A stretch of DNA of 64,000 nucleotides from Thermoanaerobacter wiegelii Rt8.B1 (GTDB lineage: Bacteria > Bacillota > Thermoanaerobacteria > Thermoanaerobacterales > Thermoanaerobacteraceae): positions 1,604,001 through 1,668,000 of the forward strand of contig NC_015958.1 of NCBI RefSeq assembly GCF_000147695.2, in the 5' to 3' direction. A program made the position numbers and the translations under genes. Position 1 is the stretch's first letter. Each line of letters begins with the position of its first letter. The notes beneath the pieces are model-generated. The model saw only the letters and a list, made by a program, of their open reading frames with translations. It did not search any database and was not told the origin of the DNA. This document shows positions 46,084 through 57,153 of this stretch, in pieces.

Positions 46084-47103
46084 TTAAAACTGTTGTATAA
46101 ACCTTAAATCATTTTCAAAAAGAAGTCTCAAATCTTCTATTCCGTATTTCAGCATTGTAATCCTATCTATCCCCAATCCAAAAGCAAATCCACTGTATTT
46201 TTCAGGATCAATACCAGACATTCTCAAAACATTAGGATGTACCATGCCTGCACCTAAAATTTCAATCCAACCAGTATAACCGCAAACTCTACAACCTTTT
46301 CCACCACAAGCAAAACAGCTCACGTCCATTTCTGCACTGGGTTCTGTAAAGGGAAAATAATGAGGTCTAAATTTGGTTTGAGTGTCTTCCCCAAAAAATT
46401 TCTTCGCAAATATATTTAAAACTCCTTTTAAATCTCCCATTGTTATTCCTTCATCTACTACAAGCCCTTCCATCTGATGAAATACTGGAGAGTGAGTTGC
46501 ATCTATCTCATCAGACCTATAAACCCTTCCAGGAGATATAACCCTTATTGGAGGCTTATTTTTCTCCATAGTCCTTACTTGTACCGGGGATGTTTGAGTC
46601 CTCAAAAGTATATCAGAAGTCACATAAAAGGTATCCTGCAAGTCTCTAGCTGGATGGTCCTCTGGAGTATTTAATGCCTCAAAGTTGTAATAAGTAAACT
46701 CTATTTCTGGCCCTTCTGCAATAGAAAAGCCTAATCCTAAAAATATCTTTTTAATTTCATCCAATACTTGTGTCATGGGATGTTTGTGACCGTACTCATA
46801 AGGTTTACCCGGCATAGTTATGTCTATGTACTCACTTTTTATCCTCTTTTCTTTTTCTAATTGGGCAATTTTATTTTTTGTTTCTGTGAGTAAACCCTCA
46901 ATTTTCTCTCTAACTTCATTGGCAATTTGACCAATTACAGGTCTTTCTTCAGGCTTTAAACTTCCCATTCCCCTTAAAATTTGCGTCAATTCGCCTTTTT
47001 TACCTAAGTATTTAACTCTTAAGTTTTCAATTTGCTGTAAACTATCAGCTGACAGAATTTCTTTTTGTGCATCTTCATAAAGCTTGCGCAACAATTCTTC
47101 CAT
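46084..47103 (-). CDS. pheS: Phenylalanine--tRNA ligase, alpha subunit
   Basis: 339 residues. Class II synthetase motifs: motif 1 [16 protein letters not shown], motif 2 [30 protein letters not shown], motif 3 [18 protein letters not shown]; the N-terminal coiled coil binds tRNA. Cysteine set [17 protein letters not shown] is present as in many Firmicutes. The T-box leader that should control this gene now lies 1.7 kb upstream because of an inserted IS. Confidence 0.97.
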   Translation of the reverse strand: MEELLRKLYEDAQKEILSADSLQQIENLRVKYLGKKGELTQILRGMGSLKPEERPVIGQIANEVREKIEGLLTETKNKIAQLEKEKRIKSEYIDITMPGKPYEYGHKHPMTQVLDEIKKIFLGLGFSIAEGPEIEFTYYNFEALNTPEDHPARDLQDTFYVTSDILLRTQTSPVQVRTMEKNKPPIRVISPGRVYRSDEIDATHSPVFHQMEGLVVDEGITMGDLKGVLNIFAKKFFGEDTQTKFRPHYFPFTEPSAEMDVSCFACGGKGCRVCGYTGWIEILGAGMVHPNVLRMSGIDPEKYSGFAFGLGIDRITMLKYGIEDLRLLFENDLRFIQQF

Positions 47104-47227
47104 CTTTAAACCAACCCCTCTTTTAGTGTATTAGTTAATAGACTTGTGCAAAATTCAAAAGCCTTCATTTAAGCCATTCTACAGACATACTTTTTTCCTA
47201 TCACTCTTGAATTTTTTATCTTTTATG

Positions 47228-47303
47228 TAGGATTTCCCCTCCCATTTGTCGAATTATTATATATACCGCATGAAAATATTTTTTAAGGAGGGGGAAATCC
47301 TAC
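47228..47303 (+). promoter_or_regulatory. Inverted repeat covering the transposase ribosome site
   Basis: GTAGGATTTCCCCTCC (47228-47243) pairs with GGAGGGGGAAATCCTAC (47287-47303), one extra G aside. The second arm contains the ribosome site and touches the ATG. RNA entering from outside the IS would fold and mask the start, a known safeguard in IS10 and IS50. Confidence 0.75.
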
Positions 47304-48581
47304 ATGTACCAGCTTCAATTACTTTTAAATATACCTGAACTCTTTACTTCTCTGTCTAAAATTGATTTCTATTCTTCTATGTTTAAAAATCTAGACTTGT
47401 CTTCAATACCTGAATTCCCTTCCTCTAGTCCTGGCCGTAAGGGTTATTCTCATCATGCAATGTTTAGAGCTTTTATTGTTATGAAAGCTGAAAGATTCGG
47501 TACAATTTCTGACCTTTTAGATTATCTCCGCAATAATCTTATCATTGCTCATCTTTGTGGCTTTAACATCCTTAAACCTCTTCCTTCTTATTGGACTTTC
47601 CGCCGTTTTATTAATGAGTTCTCTCATGATTATTTGACCTCTATCTTTCAAAATCAAGTCAATATCCTCAAAAATATGGGCATTATCTCTGGTGAGTTTA
47701 TTTCCATGGACTCTACCCCTATTAAAGCTAACACTAAGTTAAATAACCCTAAGTCTTTTTCTAAAAATAAATTCTCTAAAGATAATCAGCCTAAGTCTGA
47801 TAAGGATTGTAAATTAGGCGTTTATTCTGCTTCTAATGATTCTTCTAATAAACGTTATAAGTTTTATTGGGGCTATAAAAATCATATTATTGTTGATGCT
47901 ATCTCTGGATTACCTATCGCTGAAACTACTACTCCCGCTGATGTCCCTGATTTTGAAGTTGCTTTGTCTTTACTTGAAAAGACTAATAAGTGGTTTAACC
48001 TTAAGTATGTTAATTTTATTGCCGATAAGGGGTATGATGTTAAGAGAGTTTATAATTTTGTTAGAGATACTCTCCATGGTCATTGTTTTATTCCTCTTAA
48101 CAAGCGTAATTCTAAAAGTCCCCCACTGACTGATGATGGTTATATGGTTTGTGAAGCAGGTATTAAAATGCTCAAAGACGGCAAGCAGTATTTTGATGGT
48201 TTTATTAAGCAAAAATTTGTTTGCAAGTTCTGTAATTCTAAAGATGACTCTGCCTGCCCTATAAAGCATCCTAAATATTTTAATGGCAAAAAGCATAGAG
48301 GCTGTACTAAGTATGCTATTATATCTTCTGATTATAGGTCTTCTATTAATAGAGACTCCCTATATTTTAAGGCTGTCTATAGACTAAGAGTAGAATCAGA
48401 AAGATATAATTCTCGATTTAAAGCTCTAGATTTTGAAAAGGCTTATGTTAGAAATATTAATTCTGTCAGCAACCTTAATACTTTTGGCCATATTACTTTG
48501 CTTACTGTCGCTATTGTAGCTATTAAACTGGGTAAATTTGATGAGTTTAAGTCTCTTGTTGCTTTAATGCAATCGGCTTAA
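47304..48581 (+). CDS. DDE transposase (DUF772, IS1182/IS5-like)
   Basis: 425 residues, complete. N-terminal DUF772 region SSSPGRKGYSHHAMFRAFIVMK; catalytic aspartates in ISMDSTPIKAN and FIADKGYDV; the glutamate in the C-terminal YRLRVESERYNSRFKA (YREK-like) motif. A cysteine set (CKFCNSKDDSACPIKHP, then a Cys about 25 residues on) forms a probable zinc knuckle. Transcribed opposite to the neighbouring pheST genes. Confidence 0.92.
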   Translation: MYQLQLLLNIPELFTSLSKIDFYSSMFKNLDLSSIPEFPSSSPGRKGYSHHAMFRAFIVMKAERFGTISDLLDYLRNNLIIAHLCGFNILKPLPSYWTFRRFINEFSHDYLTSIFQNQVNILKNMGIISGEFISMDSTPIKANTKLNNPKSFSKNKFSKDNQPKSDKDCKLGVYSASNDSSNKRYKFYWGYKNHIIVDAISGLPIAETTTPADVPDFEVALSLLEKTNKWFNLKYVNFIADKGYDVKRVYNFVRDTLHGHCFIPLNKRNSKSPPLTDDGYMVCEAGIKMLKDGKQYFDGFIKQKFVCKFCNSKDDSACPIKHPKYFNGKKHRGCTKYAIISSDYRSSINRDSLYFKAVYRLRVESERYNSRFKALDFEKAYVRNINSVSNLNTFGHITLLTVAIVAIKLGKFDEFKSLVALMQSA

Positions 48582-48797
48582 CTTTTGCTGAATTTAGCTC
48601 ATGCCATTTTTTAACATTTGACTTCTACAGGATATTTATGCCCTTCTTTAGCTCCTCTTTTTGTCTTTTCTTTTCCCTTACCACTTCCTTTATGTTTGAT
48701 TGTCAGTGTTGATTACTATATATTGTATGTCATACATATTTTGGTTTTTGTTCGTGATTATTTTAATTAATTTTGCACATCCCTAGTATTAGTTAAA

Positions 48798-49038
48798 ATA
48801 AAAAATCCTCCGTCAATAGGACGAAGAATCCGCGGTACCACCTAAATTAGCATTTTATAAAAAATGCTCACTCATTTGGATAACGGTATGACCGGCAATG
48901 CCTACTATTAGTTCAGCACGCTGCTCCGGAGGGAACTTTCCATTATCTACTTAACGATAACACTCTCAGTCTACGGTGTTATCTCCCTGTGATTTTCGAT
49001 AATGTACTTTACTCCTTCATAGCATTTTGAAATATTTT
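48798..49038 (-). ncRNA. T-box riboswitch (phenylalanine) once upstream of pheST
   Basis: The T-box antiterminator core AGGTGGTACCGCGG lies at 48830-48843. The terminator pairs GATTCTTCGTC with GACGGAGGATT and runs into TTTTTTATTTT. Stem I shows GAAAGTTCCCTCCGGAG; TTC at 48933-48935 is the proposed specifier codon (Phe), aligned with ACC in the thrS leader. Leader and promoter are intact, but the IS begins 12 bases after the terminator. Confidence 0.92.
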
Positions 49039-49044
49039 TTTAAG

Positions 49045-49073
49045 ATTATACCATCCTAATTATTTTTTATCAA
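49045..49073 (-). promoter_or_regulatory. Promoter of the pheST T-box transcript
   Basis: TTGATA and TATAAT with a 17-base spacer on the minus strand. The -35 overlaps the last codons of the upstream methyltransferase gene. Confidence 0.75.
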
Positions 49074-49819
49074 CCTCTGCCTTTGAGATTCGTATAAAAA
49101 TATACTAGCAGCGATTGAAACATTTAAAGACTCTGCCTCCCCTGTCATAGGTATTTTCACAAAGTCATCAACCAGATCTACAACACTGACACCTTTTGCT
49201 TCATTTCCCAAAACAAAAGCTACTTTATCCGAAATATTGCATTCATGAACTAATTTTTGAGCTTTTAAGTGAGTTGCAAAAACTTTTATTCCTCTTCGCT
49301 TAAGTTTTAACAAAATTTGTGAAGTAGTAGCTATGACAGGAATGTGAAAAATAGAACCCATAGAGGCTCTTAAAACCTTTGGATTAAAAATATCCACACA
49401 GTTGTTTATAGTAAAAATAGCACTAACCCCAAATGCATCAGCCGTACGTATTATAGTACCTAAATTTCCTGGGTCTTGAATATTGTCTGCTATAACATAT
49501 ACACCCTTTTCTTTTATATACGTATTTTCTTCATATTTTGGTATTTTTATAATCGCCATCACCATTTGTGGAGTTACTGTATCACTTATTTTCTTAAAGA
49601 TTCTTTCAGTAGTATGTGCAATTTCAAAATCACCTTTGGGAATATCTATTTTAACCCCTTCCCCCATAACTATGTACTCTATTTCAAAGTCACTTTTTAA
49701 AGCCTCCAATACACTTGTAGTACCCTCTACAAAAAACAGTCCTTCTTCGTATCGGCCCTTTTTGTCTTTTAGCTTTTTTATTTTTTTATAAGGTCATTGT
49801 TTTCACTCGTAATTAACAT
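49056..49819 (-). pseudogene. TrmH/SpoU-family rRNA 2'-O-methyltransferase, frame broken by one base
   Basis: SAM-dependent RNA methyltransferase of the SPOUT class. An ATG with MLITSENNDLIKK reads into ATA AAA AAA TAA and stops; the -1 frame continues IKKLKDKKGRYEEGLFFVEGT, the usual N-terminal substrate-binding domain, into the long frame that carries ADNIQDPGNLGTIIRTADAFG (motif 1), FVLGNEAKGVS (motif 2) and PMTGEAESLNVSIAASIFLYE (motif 3). One missing A in a run at 49781-49787, or a -1 slip, would give about 254 residues. If translated from TTG at 49709, only the catalytic part is made. Confidence 0.88.
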
Positions 49820-49852
49820 TTCAACCACTCTTTTACAAAATTAGTTAAAGCA

Positions 49853-49874
49853 AAAGGCCATACAAACTGGCCTT
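49853..49874 (-). terminator. Terminator after rplT
   Basis: AAGGCCA pairs with TGGCCTT across a seven-base loop and is followed by TTTGCTTT on the minus strand. Confidence 0.8.
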
Positions 49875-50232
49875 ATGCGTTTAACTGCTGCTTAGCTATA
49901 TTTACTAATTCTGCAAAGGCTTTTTCGTCGTTTATCGCCATTTCTGAAAGCATCTTCCTGTTAATTTCTATTCCAGCCTTTTTAAGCCCATTTATAAACC
50001 TGCTGTAGGAAATTCCGTGGGCTCTTGCAGCAGCATTTATTCTTGTTATCCAAAGCTTTCTAAAATCTCTCTTTCTTAATTTTCTGCCAATATAAGCATA
50101 CATTAAAGATTTCATTACTGCTTGATTGGCAACTCTAAAAAGCTTGCTCTTAGCTCCAAAATAACCTTTTGCAAGCTTCAATATTTTCTTGCGTCTTCTC
50201 CTCGTCACTTTCCCAAATTTTACTCTAGCCAT
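49873..50232 (-). CDS. rplT: 50S ribosomal protein L20
   Basis: 119 residues, normal length. Basic N-terminal extension [23 protein letters not shown] and the globular part with [57 protein letters not shown]. It needs to assemble early into the large subunit. In Bacillus L20 represses its own operon by binding the leader; a matching leader lies upstream of infC. Confidence 0.98.
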   Translation of the reverse strand: MARVKFGKVTRRRRKKILKLAKGYFGAKSKLFRVANQAVMKSLMYAYIGRKLRKRDFRKLWITRINAAARAHGISYSRFINGLKKAGIEINRKMLSEMAINDEKAFAELVNIAKQQLNA

Positions 50233-50252
50233 TTTAAAAACCTCCTAATCTA

Positions 50253-50450
50253 TTATGAATAAGGTAATAAGCGTTTGATATTTTTAGCATCCGCACCTAC
50301 CAAATAAGTAGCTTTTCTCAATCTTCTTTTTCTTTTTGCATTTTTATGTGTCAAAAGGTGACTTTTATAAGCTCTCGACCTTTTAACTTTTCCTGACTTT
50401 AACACTTTAAACCTTTTTGCTGCTCCTCTATGTGTTTTCATTTTAGGCAT
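50253..50450 (-). CDS. rpmI: 50S ribosomal protein L35
   Basis: 65 residues, very basic, with the family pattern [49 protein letters not shown]. Stands between infC and rplT with gaps of about 20-28 bases, each preceded by a GGAGG-type site. Confidence 0.98.
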   Translation of the reverse strand: MPKMKTHRGAAKRFKVLKSGKVKRSRAYKSHLLTHKNAKRKRRLRKATYLVGADAKNIKRLLPYS

Positions 50451-50477
50451 AAATATATCCTCCTTCTGTAATTTTTG

Positions 50478-50987
50478 CTAACTTTTTGGTGTTAATACCA
50501 TCATTAAATTTCGCCCCTCAATATTAGGAGCTTTTTCTATAACGCCATACTCACTGAGCTCATTTGCAAACCTTTTTAAAAGGTCTTCTGCCAGTGAAGT
50601 GTGAGCTGCTTCCCTTCCTCTAAATCTTATAGTAACTTTTACTTTATTACCTTCTTTTAAAAACTTAATAGCACTTTTTAACTTTACACCAAAGTCATGG
50701 TCTTCAATAGTCGGGGACATCCTTATTTCTTTTACATTTATAATCTTTTGCTTTTTCTTTGCCTCTTTTTCTCTTTTACTAAGTTCATACCTATACTTAC
50801 CAAAATCCATCAATTTGCACACGGGCGGATTGGCTTGAGGGGCAATCTTAACCAAATCAAGATGTCGCTCTTGAGCAATTTTATAAGCTTCCTTTGCCGA
50901 CATTATACCTATTTGCTTACCGTCTTGGTCAATCAGCCTTACCTCTTTGTCCCTTATTTCCTCATTGACCTGCAGCTCTTTGTTAAT
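50478..50987 (-). CDS. infC: Translation initiation factor IF-3, AUU start
   Basis: Binds the 30S subunit and checks start codons. The first ATG (50903) would drop the N-terminal domain start. In frame upstream the codons read INKELQVNEEIRDKEVRLIDQDGKQIGI, the conserved IF-3 N-terminus, beginning at ATT at 50985-50987 with AGGAGG nine bases upstream. An AUU start is a known autoregulatory feature of infC. The C-terminal domain (IRMSPTIEDHDFGVKLKSAIKFLKEGNKVKVTIRFRGREAAH) is complete. About 169 residues. Confidence 0.95.
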   Translation of the reverse strand: MNKELQVNEEIRDKEVRLIDQDGKQIGIMSAKEAYKIAQERHLDLVKIAPQANPPVCKLMDFGKYRYELSKREKEAKKKQKIINVKEIRMSPTIEDHDFGVKLKSAIKFLKEGNKVKVTIRFRGREAAHTSLAEDLLKRFANELSEYGVIEKAPNIEGRNLMMVLTPKS

Positions 50988-51011
50988 AAATACGCACCTC
51001 CTAAAAATTAT

Positions 51012-51132
51012 GAAAAAATAAAAGCGGATATAGAAATACCCGCTTCTTTACAATAAAACAAAGATAAATACTTTTGAAGAAACCTTTGCACCTTCGGTGA
51101 AAGGTGAGAAGCGGGCGCTTCTACTTATTCGC
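51012..51132 (-). ncRNA. L20-type autoregulatory leader of infC-rpmI-rplT
   Basis: A structured leader between the promoter and infC. The terminator pairs AAGCGGG with CCGCTT before TTTATTTTTT (51012-51046). An upstream GCGCCCGCTTCT segment (near 51110-51124) can pair with the GAAGCGGG arm as antiterminator, and a hairpin CACCTTTCACCGAAGGTG follows. This agrees with the L20 leader of Bacillus-type infC operons. Confidence 0.82.
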
Positions 51133-51138
51133 TTTTTT

Positions 51139-51167
51139 AGTTTATCATTATTTTATTTTTTTGTCAA
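51139..51167 (-). promoter_or_regulatory. Promoter of the infC operon
   Basis: Consensus TTGACA and TAAACT with a 17-base spacer on the minus strand. The IS30 element starts 36 bases upstream of the -35, leaving the promoter intact. Confidence 0.85.
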
Positions 51168-51242
51168 TATTTATTTTTATGTTTGCTAAACCCTAAAAAT
51201 TTGGTTAGTTGTATAATTAAATGCAACAGATAAAAAAATAGA

Positions 51243-52469
<1,227 letters not shown>

Positions 52470-52548
52470 GGTTATATATGATTTGTCCCAAATCCTATAT
52501 CTACATGATTTTCATTAAGTGTTGCATTTAATATTGCAATTTATAACC

Positions 52549-53601
52549 CTAAAAATTTCTCACATACTCCAAGTAAGAAATATAATTTCTTTTTAGCTCT
52601 TCTATAGAGTCTCCACCAAACTTTTTAAGGCTTTCATCAGCAATCACCCAAGCACAAACTGCTTCTAAAACACAGGCAGCAGCTTCAACAGCAGTCACAT
52701 CTGAACGCTCATAAGCAGCTTTTACTTCCTCTTTAGTATTTATGTCAATAGAAGTAAGGGGTTTTAAAAGAGTAGGAATTGGCTTCATGGCAGCTCTTAT
52801 CACTATAGGGCTACCGTTAGATATTCCTCCTTCAATTCCTCCTGCATTATTTGTCTTTCTGTAAAAACCTTTATCTCCCTCATAATAAATTTCATCATGG
52901 ACTAAGGAACCGGGTCTTTTGGCTGCCTCAAAGCCTAAACCAAATTCTACTCCCTTAATTGCTTGAACACTCATTATATGATAAGAAAGCAGAGCATCTA
53001 ATTTCCTGTCCCATTGAGTATGGCTGCCTAATCCTATAGGCACCCCTTCAATTACTATTTCTATTATACCTCCTAAAGTATCGCCTTTAGCCTTTGCCTC
53101 TTCAATTACTTTAATCCACTCTTCCTCTGTTTTTGCACCACCTATTTCTAATACTTTGCTTTTTACTGAAACATTTAGTTCTTTTAAAAGCAATTTTGCC
53201 ACACTTCCTATAGCCACTCTTGCCGCGGTCTCACGGGCACTAGAACGCTCTAAAATATTTCTAATATCTCTTTGATTGTATTTAATAGCACCAGCAAGGT
53301 CTGCATGACCAGGGCGTGGTCTTGTTATAGGTGGAATTTCTTTATCTTTCCAATTTGTATAATCTCTATTTATAATCTCCAATGTAAGAGGTGCTCCGAT
53401 AGTCTTGCCATGTCTTACTCCACTCAAGATGTGTACTTCATCTTTTTCAATAGCCATTCTTCCCCCTCTTCCATAACCCCCTTGCCTTCTTTTAAGCTCA
53501 TTATTTATAAATTCTACGTCAATAAAGAGATTTGATGGAAGGCCTTCAATAATAGCAATTAAAGCTTCCCCATGGGATTCCCCTGCAGTAATATATCTCA
53601 T
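52549..53601 (-). CDS. aroC: Chorismate synthase
   Basis: Last enzyme of the shikimate pathway, FMN dependent. 350 residues. Signatures: [87 protein letters not shown], and [13 protein letters not shown]. The final codons lie in the direct repeat next to the IS30 element, so the protein end is kept. Overlaps the upstream transporter gene by four bases. Confidence 0.97.
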   Translation of the reverse strand: MRYITAGESHGEALIAIIEGLPSNLFIDVEFINNELKRRQGGYGRGGRMAIEKDEVHILSGVRHGKTIGAPLTLEIINRDYTNWKDKEIPPITRPRPGHADLAGAIKYNQRDIRNILERSSARETAARVAIGSVAKLLLKELNVSVKSKVLEIGGAKTEEEWIKVIEEAKAKGDTLGGIIEIVIEGVPIGLGSHTQWDRKLDALLSYHIMSVQAIKGVEFGLGFEAAKRPGSLVHDEIYYEGDKGFYRKTNNAGGIEGGISNGSPIVIRAAMKPIPTLLKPLTSIDINTKEEVKAAYERSDVTAVEAAACVLEAVCAWVIADESLKKFGGDSIEELKRNYISYLEYVRNF

Positions 53602-54854
53602 ACTTTTCCTCCTTGCTTTGCTTCAATTTCTTTAATCTCATCTTCATAATTAGCTACTAAAAAGTACAAAATACTCACTACTATTCTTGCAATACCTGTT
53701 AAAATCATAAAAGCTACATAACCCATTTGTGTATAAAGCCACATTCCAAACATAGGAGCAATAAAAGCGGAAATTTGAGTAATTAGTGTAAACACGGCGA
53801 TGTAACTCATTTTTTCTGAAGTAGGAGGTAAAAGCTCTAACAGCCAATTTAAGAGCAACATGTTATAACCTCCTACAGCTATACCCCCTAAAAAATCAAA
53901 AATAGCGCCAACATAAAGGTTTTTAGCTGTAGCCCACATGAGGGGAATAAATCCTAGAAGCAATGCACTTAATGCAACAGCAAATCCGTTTCCCCTTTTG
54001 TTGGACAGGTCAGCCCATTTATAAAAAGCTAAAATAGACCCAATAGAGGAAACAATAGTAAATATACTCATCCATGCATTGTTAGCATGCAAAAAATTTA
54101 CCTTATATATGGTAAAAATGGGCCAAGCCATCATCCATGCAAAATAATATATAAAAGAAGTTACATTAAAATATATAAATTTCTTAGACTCAAACATGTT
54201 TCTAAAAGCTTCATAAAAACTTCCGGACTTGGCTTCATCCAAATCCCTTTTTACCACATGAAACCTTGAAAAATAATAAGATTCTATTAATCCGAAAATA
54301 AATGCAACAGTAAATATTACTTGATAATTAATAGGGAAAACTATTTTATCAAGCAACCATCCTGTTACCAAAACTGTAATTGTTGCCACAATTGTCGTCC
54401 AAAAATTTCTGTCAGCGAAAACTTTACTTCTATATTCTGGAGGAATTAATTCACTCATAAATGATTGCCAACACATGCCAACTGTCATAGAAGGTAAATT
54501 CATTACTCCCACCAACACGACTACCACCCACGGTTGGAGCTCTTTATTAAAAAACGGAGCAAGAGCAAGTAAAAAATAAAAAGTTCTTGCGATATAAAGT
54601 ACAATATAAGAAAATTTGTGAACCTCTTTTAATTTATTAATCAAATATGTTACAGGAATAACTCCAATTACCACCATAAGGGCAGGTAAAGAATTTAAAA
54701 GAGACACTTGAAAGTCATTTGCTCCTAATTTTATAGCATATATGCCAATAAAAGGGTTGACCATATTAAAGCCTATAGCCCATGCAAGACCATTTGTCAT
54801 ATTCATTTTTATGTTATGTCTTAAATATTTGTAAACTTCTGCGTCCTTTTTCAT
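53598..54854 (-). CDS. MFS transporter, substrate unknown
   Basis: 418 residues with about 11-12 membrane segments. N-terminal half: [43 protein letters not shown]; motif-A-like [15 protein letters not shown] between segments; C-terminal half ending with [18 protein letters not shown]. This type of permease is widespread in Clostridia without an assigned substrate. The link with aroC by a four-base overlap suggests co-translation but does not prove a role in aromatic metabolism. Confidence 0.85.
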   Translation of the reverse strand: MKKDAEVYKYLRHNIKMNMTNGLAWAIGFNMVNPFIGIYAIKLGANDFQVSLLNSLPALMVVIGVIPVTYLINKLKEVHKFSYIVLYIARTFYFLLALAPFFNKELQPWVVVVLVGVMNLPSMTVGMCWQSFMSELIPPEYRSKVFADRNFWTTIVATITVLVTGWLLDKIVFPINYQVIFTVAFIFGLIESYYFSRFHVVKRDLDEAKSGSFYEAFRNMFESKKFIYFNVTSFIYYFAWMMAWPIFTIYKVNFLHANNAWMSIFTIVSSIGSILAFYKWADLSNKRGNGFAVALSALLLGFIPLMWATAKNLYVGAIFDFLGGIAVGGYNMLLLNWLLELLPPTSEKMSYIAVFTLITQISAFIAPMFGMWLYTQMGYVAFMILTGIARIVVSILYFLVANYEDEIKEIEAKQGGKV

Positions 54855-54920
54855 ACCTCTTCCCTCAAAATTAATATTTTAATTTTAGATTACCACGTTT
54901 TTTAAATTCTTTCAATAAAT

Positions 54921-54949
54921 CAAAATGCCCCTTTAAAGGAGCATTTTGA
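54921..54949 (-). terminator. Terminator after thrS
   Basis: CAAAATGCTCC pairs with GGGGCATTTTG and is followed on the minus strand by ATTTATTG. One mismatch-type pair, otherwise complete. Confidence 0.85.
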
Positions 54950-54951
54950 TT

Positions 54952-56856
54952 TTATAAAGCTTTTGTGGCGATTTCTTTAAGAATTTTTTCTATAAACTCA
55001 TTTAAGGAAATAGCGCCTAAGTCCCCTTCTTTTCTTGACCTTAAAGATACTGTTCCTTGTTCCACTTCTTTATCCCCTACAATCAGCATGTAAGGAATCT
55101 TTTGAAGTTGTGCCTCTCGTATTTTGTATCCTATTTTTTCATTCCTGTCGTCTAATTCAGCTCTTATGTCATTTTCCAACAGACGCCCGTATACATGTTG
55201 GGCATAAGCATAGTGTTTATCAGATATAGGCAAAACTCTAACTTGTACTGGCGCCAGCCAAGTTGGGAAAGCCCCTGCAAAATGTTCAGTAAGAATTCCA
55301 ATAAATCTTTCTATACTTCCGTAAATTACCCTGTGCAACATTATAGGTCTGTGTTTTTCTCCATCTGGGCCTATATACTCCAGTTCAAACCTTTCAGGCA
55401 TCTGGAAATCCAATTGGATAGTTCCACATTGCCATGTACGACCTATGCTGTCTTTTAAATGAAAATCTATTTTGGGTCCGTAAAATGCACCATCCCCCTC
55501 ATTAACTTTATATGGTAAATTCACGCGATTTAAAGCAGAAATCAAAGCATTTGTAGCCAATTCCCAGTCTTCATCAGACCCCATAGAATTTTCAGGACGT
55601 GTAGACAATTCAACAAAATACTCAAAGCCAAAAATTTTATAGAAATAATCCACTAAATTTATAACCCCTAAAATTTCATCTTCAACCTGCTCAGGAGTCA
55701 TAAACAAGTGAGCATCATCCTGAGTAAAACTTCTTACTCTCATAAGCCCATGCAAAACTCCTGAGAGTTCATGTCTATGCACTAAACCCAATTCACAAAG
55801 TCTCAAAGGCAAATCCCTGTAACTGTGCATTGTAGACTTGTAAACAAGCATTGCTCCAGGGCAATTCATAGGCTTTATTGCATAAGTCTCTCCGTCTATT
55901 TCAGTGAAATACATATTCTCTTTATAGTGGTCCCAGTGTCCTGACCTACGCCATAATTCTTCATTCAAAATTATGGGAGTTTTTATTTCCTGATAACCAT
56001 GCTTTATATGTTCTTTTCGCCAAAAATCTTCTAAAATGTTTCTTATAATCATTCCCTTAGGATGGAAAAAAGGAAAACCAGGTCCTTCAGGGTGGATACT
56101 AAACAAATCTAACTCTTTCCCTAATTTTCTATGGTCTCTCTTTTTAGCTTCCTCTAACATATGTAAATATTGATCTAACATGCTTTTTTTGGGAAAGCTT
56201 ATTCCATATATTCTTTGAAGCATTTTATTTTTTTCGTCGCCTTTCCAGTAGGCTCCAGCAACTGACAACAATTTAATAGTTTTTACCATGCCTGTTGACA
56301 TAAGATGGGGCCCAGCACAAAGGTCAGTAAATTCTCCTTGCTTGTAAAAAGAAATTTCCTCTCCTTCTGGTATTTCTTCAATTAGCTCCACTTTATAAGG
56401 TTCATCTTTTTCTTTCATCAATTTTATCGCTTCATCTTTTGGAAGGACAAACCTTTCCAACTTATAATCTTCTTTTATAATTCTATTCATTTCCTGTTCT
56501 ATAGCTTCAAAGTCTTCTGTGGTAAAAGGCCTTTCTGTATCAAAGTCATAATAAAAACCATTGTCTATAGCCGGACCAATTGCCAATTTCACATCTTTAA
56601 AAAGCCTTTTTACAGCCTGTGCTAAAATATGGGAAGAAGTGTGCCAATAAATCTTTTTCCCTTCTTCATCATCAAAAGTCAAAATTTCTAATTTTCCGTC
56701 CTCCTCAATTTTTGTATTAAGTTCCACCACTTTGCCATTAAATTTTCCACCGACGGCTTCTTTTGCTAACCTTTCACTTATACTTTTAGCTATTTCATAA
56801 ACTGTCATACCCTTTTCAAATTCTCTTTGTGTGCCATCCTTTAATGTTATAATCAT
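54952..56856 (-). CDS. thrS: Threonine--tRNA ligase
   Basis: 634 residues, full length. TGS domain (MIITLKDGTQREFEKGMTVYEIAKSIS), editing domain with HTSSHILAQAVKRLF and TDLCAGPHLMSTGMVK, class II core with motif 2 RVRSFTQDDAHLF, zinc ligands in AIKPMNCPGAM and later histidines, motif 3 HRVIYGSIERFIGILTEH, then the anticodon-binding domain (PVQVRVLPISDKHYAYAQ). It follows a Thr T-box leader with its own promoter. Confidence 0.98.
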   Translation of the reverse strand: MIITLKDGTQREFEKGMTVYEIAKSISERLAKEAVGGKFNGKVVELNTKIEEDGKLEILTFDDEEGKKIYWHTSSHILAQAVKRLFKDVKLAIGPAIDNGFYYDFDTERPFTTEDFEAIEQEMNRIIKEDYKLERFVLPKDEAIKLMKEKDEPYKVELIEEIPEGEEISFYKQGEFTDLCAGPHLMSTGMVKTIKLLSVAGAYWKGDEKNKMLQRIYGISFPKKSMLDQYLHMLEEAKKRDHRKLGKELDLFSIHPEGPGFPFFHPKGMIIRNILEDFWRKEHIKHGYQEIKTPIILNEELWRRSGHWDHYKENMYFTEIDGETYAIKPMNCPGAMLVYKSTMHSYRDLPLRLCELGLVHRHELSGVLHGLMRVRSFTQDDAHLFMTPEQVEDEILGVINLVDYFYKIFGFEYFVELSTRPENSMGSDEDWELATNALISALNRVNLPYKVNEGDGAFYGPKIDFHLKDSIGRTWQCGTIQLDFQMPERFELEYIGPDGEKHRPIMLHRVIYGSIERFIGILTEHFAGAFPTWLAPVQVRVLPISDKHYAYAQHVYGRLLENDIRAELDDRNEKIGYKIREAQLQKIPYMLIVGDKEVEQGTVSLRSRKEGDLGAISLNEFIEKILKEIATKAL

Positions 56857-56888
56857 TCAATTACCTCCTTTGTAAAATTTTTCTCTTA

Positions 56889-57111
56889 AATAAAAAACCT
56901 CTTACCCCGTAAAGAGGCAGAGGTTATCTGCGGTTCCACTCTTTTTTATACTCTGGTATTATATCGGAATAACCGTTCGGATTCATCATCCGCAGCTCCG
57001 GGGTGGTCTTCGATATTCAGAACATTTGAATGATCTCAGCCTATGTCATTCAATCTCTGTGATGTTCTTTAAATATCTACTTTCCCCCTCATTGCTTTAA
57101 TATTTAATTTT
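56889..57111 (-). ncRNA. T-box riboswitch (threonine) upstream of thrS
   Basis: T-box core AGTGGAACCGCAG at 56928-56940. The terminator pairs CCTCTTTA with TAAGAGG and ends in TTTTTTATTT. In stem I GAAGACCACCCCGGAG carries ACC at 57005-57007 as proposed Thr specifier. The leader sits directly upstream of thrS, in contrast to the interrupted phenylalanine one. Confidence 0.92.
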
Positions 57112-57117
57112 TTAATC

Positions 57118-57146
57118 ATTATATCTTCCTCTCGGACATTTGTCAA
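57118..57146 (-). promoter_or_regulatory. Promoter of the thrS leader
   Basis: Consensus TTGACA and TATAAT, 17-base spacer, minus strand, about seven bases before the proposed leader start. Confidence 0.88.
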
Positions 57147-57153
57147 TAATAAT

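Larger units (their letters stand above)
47139..48785 (+). mobile_element. Complete insertion sequence (DUF772/IS1182-like) between pheS and its T-box
   Basis: About 1.65 kb. Ends match as inverted repeats: TAGACTTGTGCAAAATT on the left and, read inward, TAGGGATGTGCAAAATT on the right (11 inner bases identical). Immediately outside both ends stands the same 11-base direct repeat GTATTAGTTAA (47128-47138, 48786-48796), the expected target duplication. One complete transposase gene lies inside; 200 bases after it are noncoding. Confidence 0.9.
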
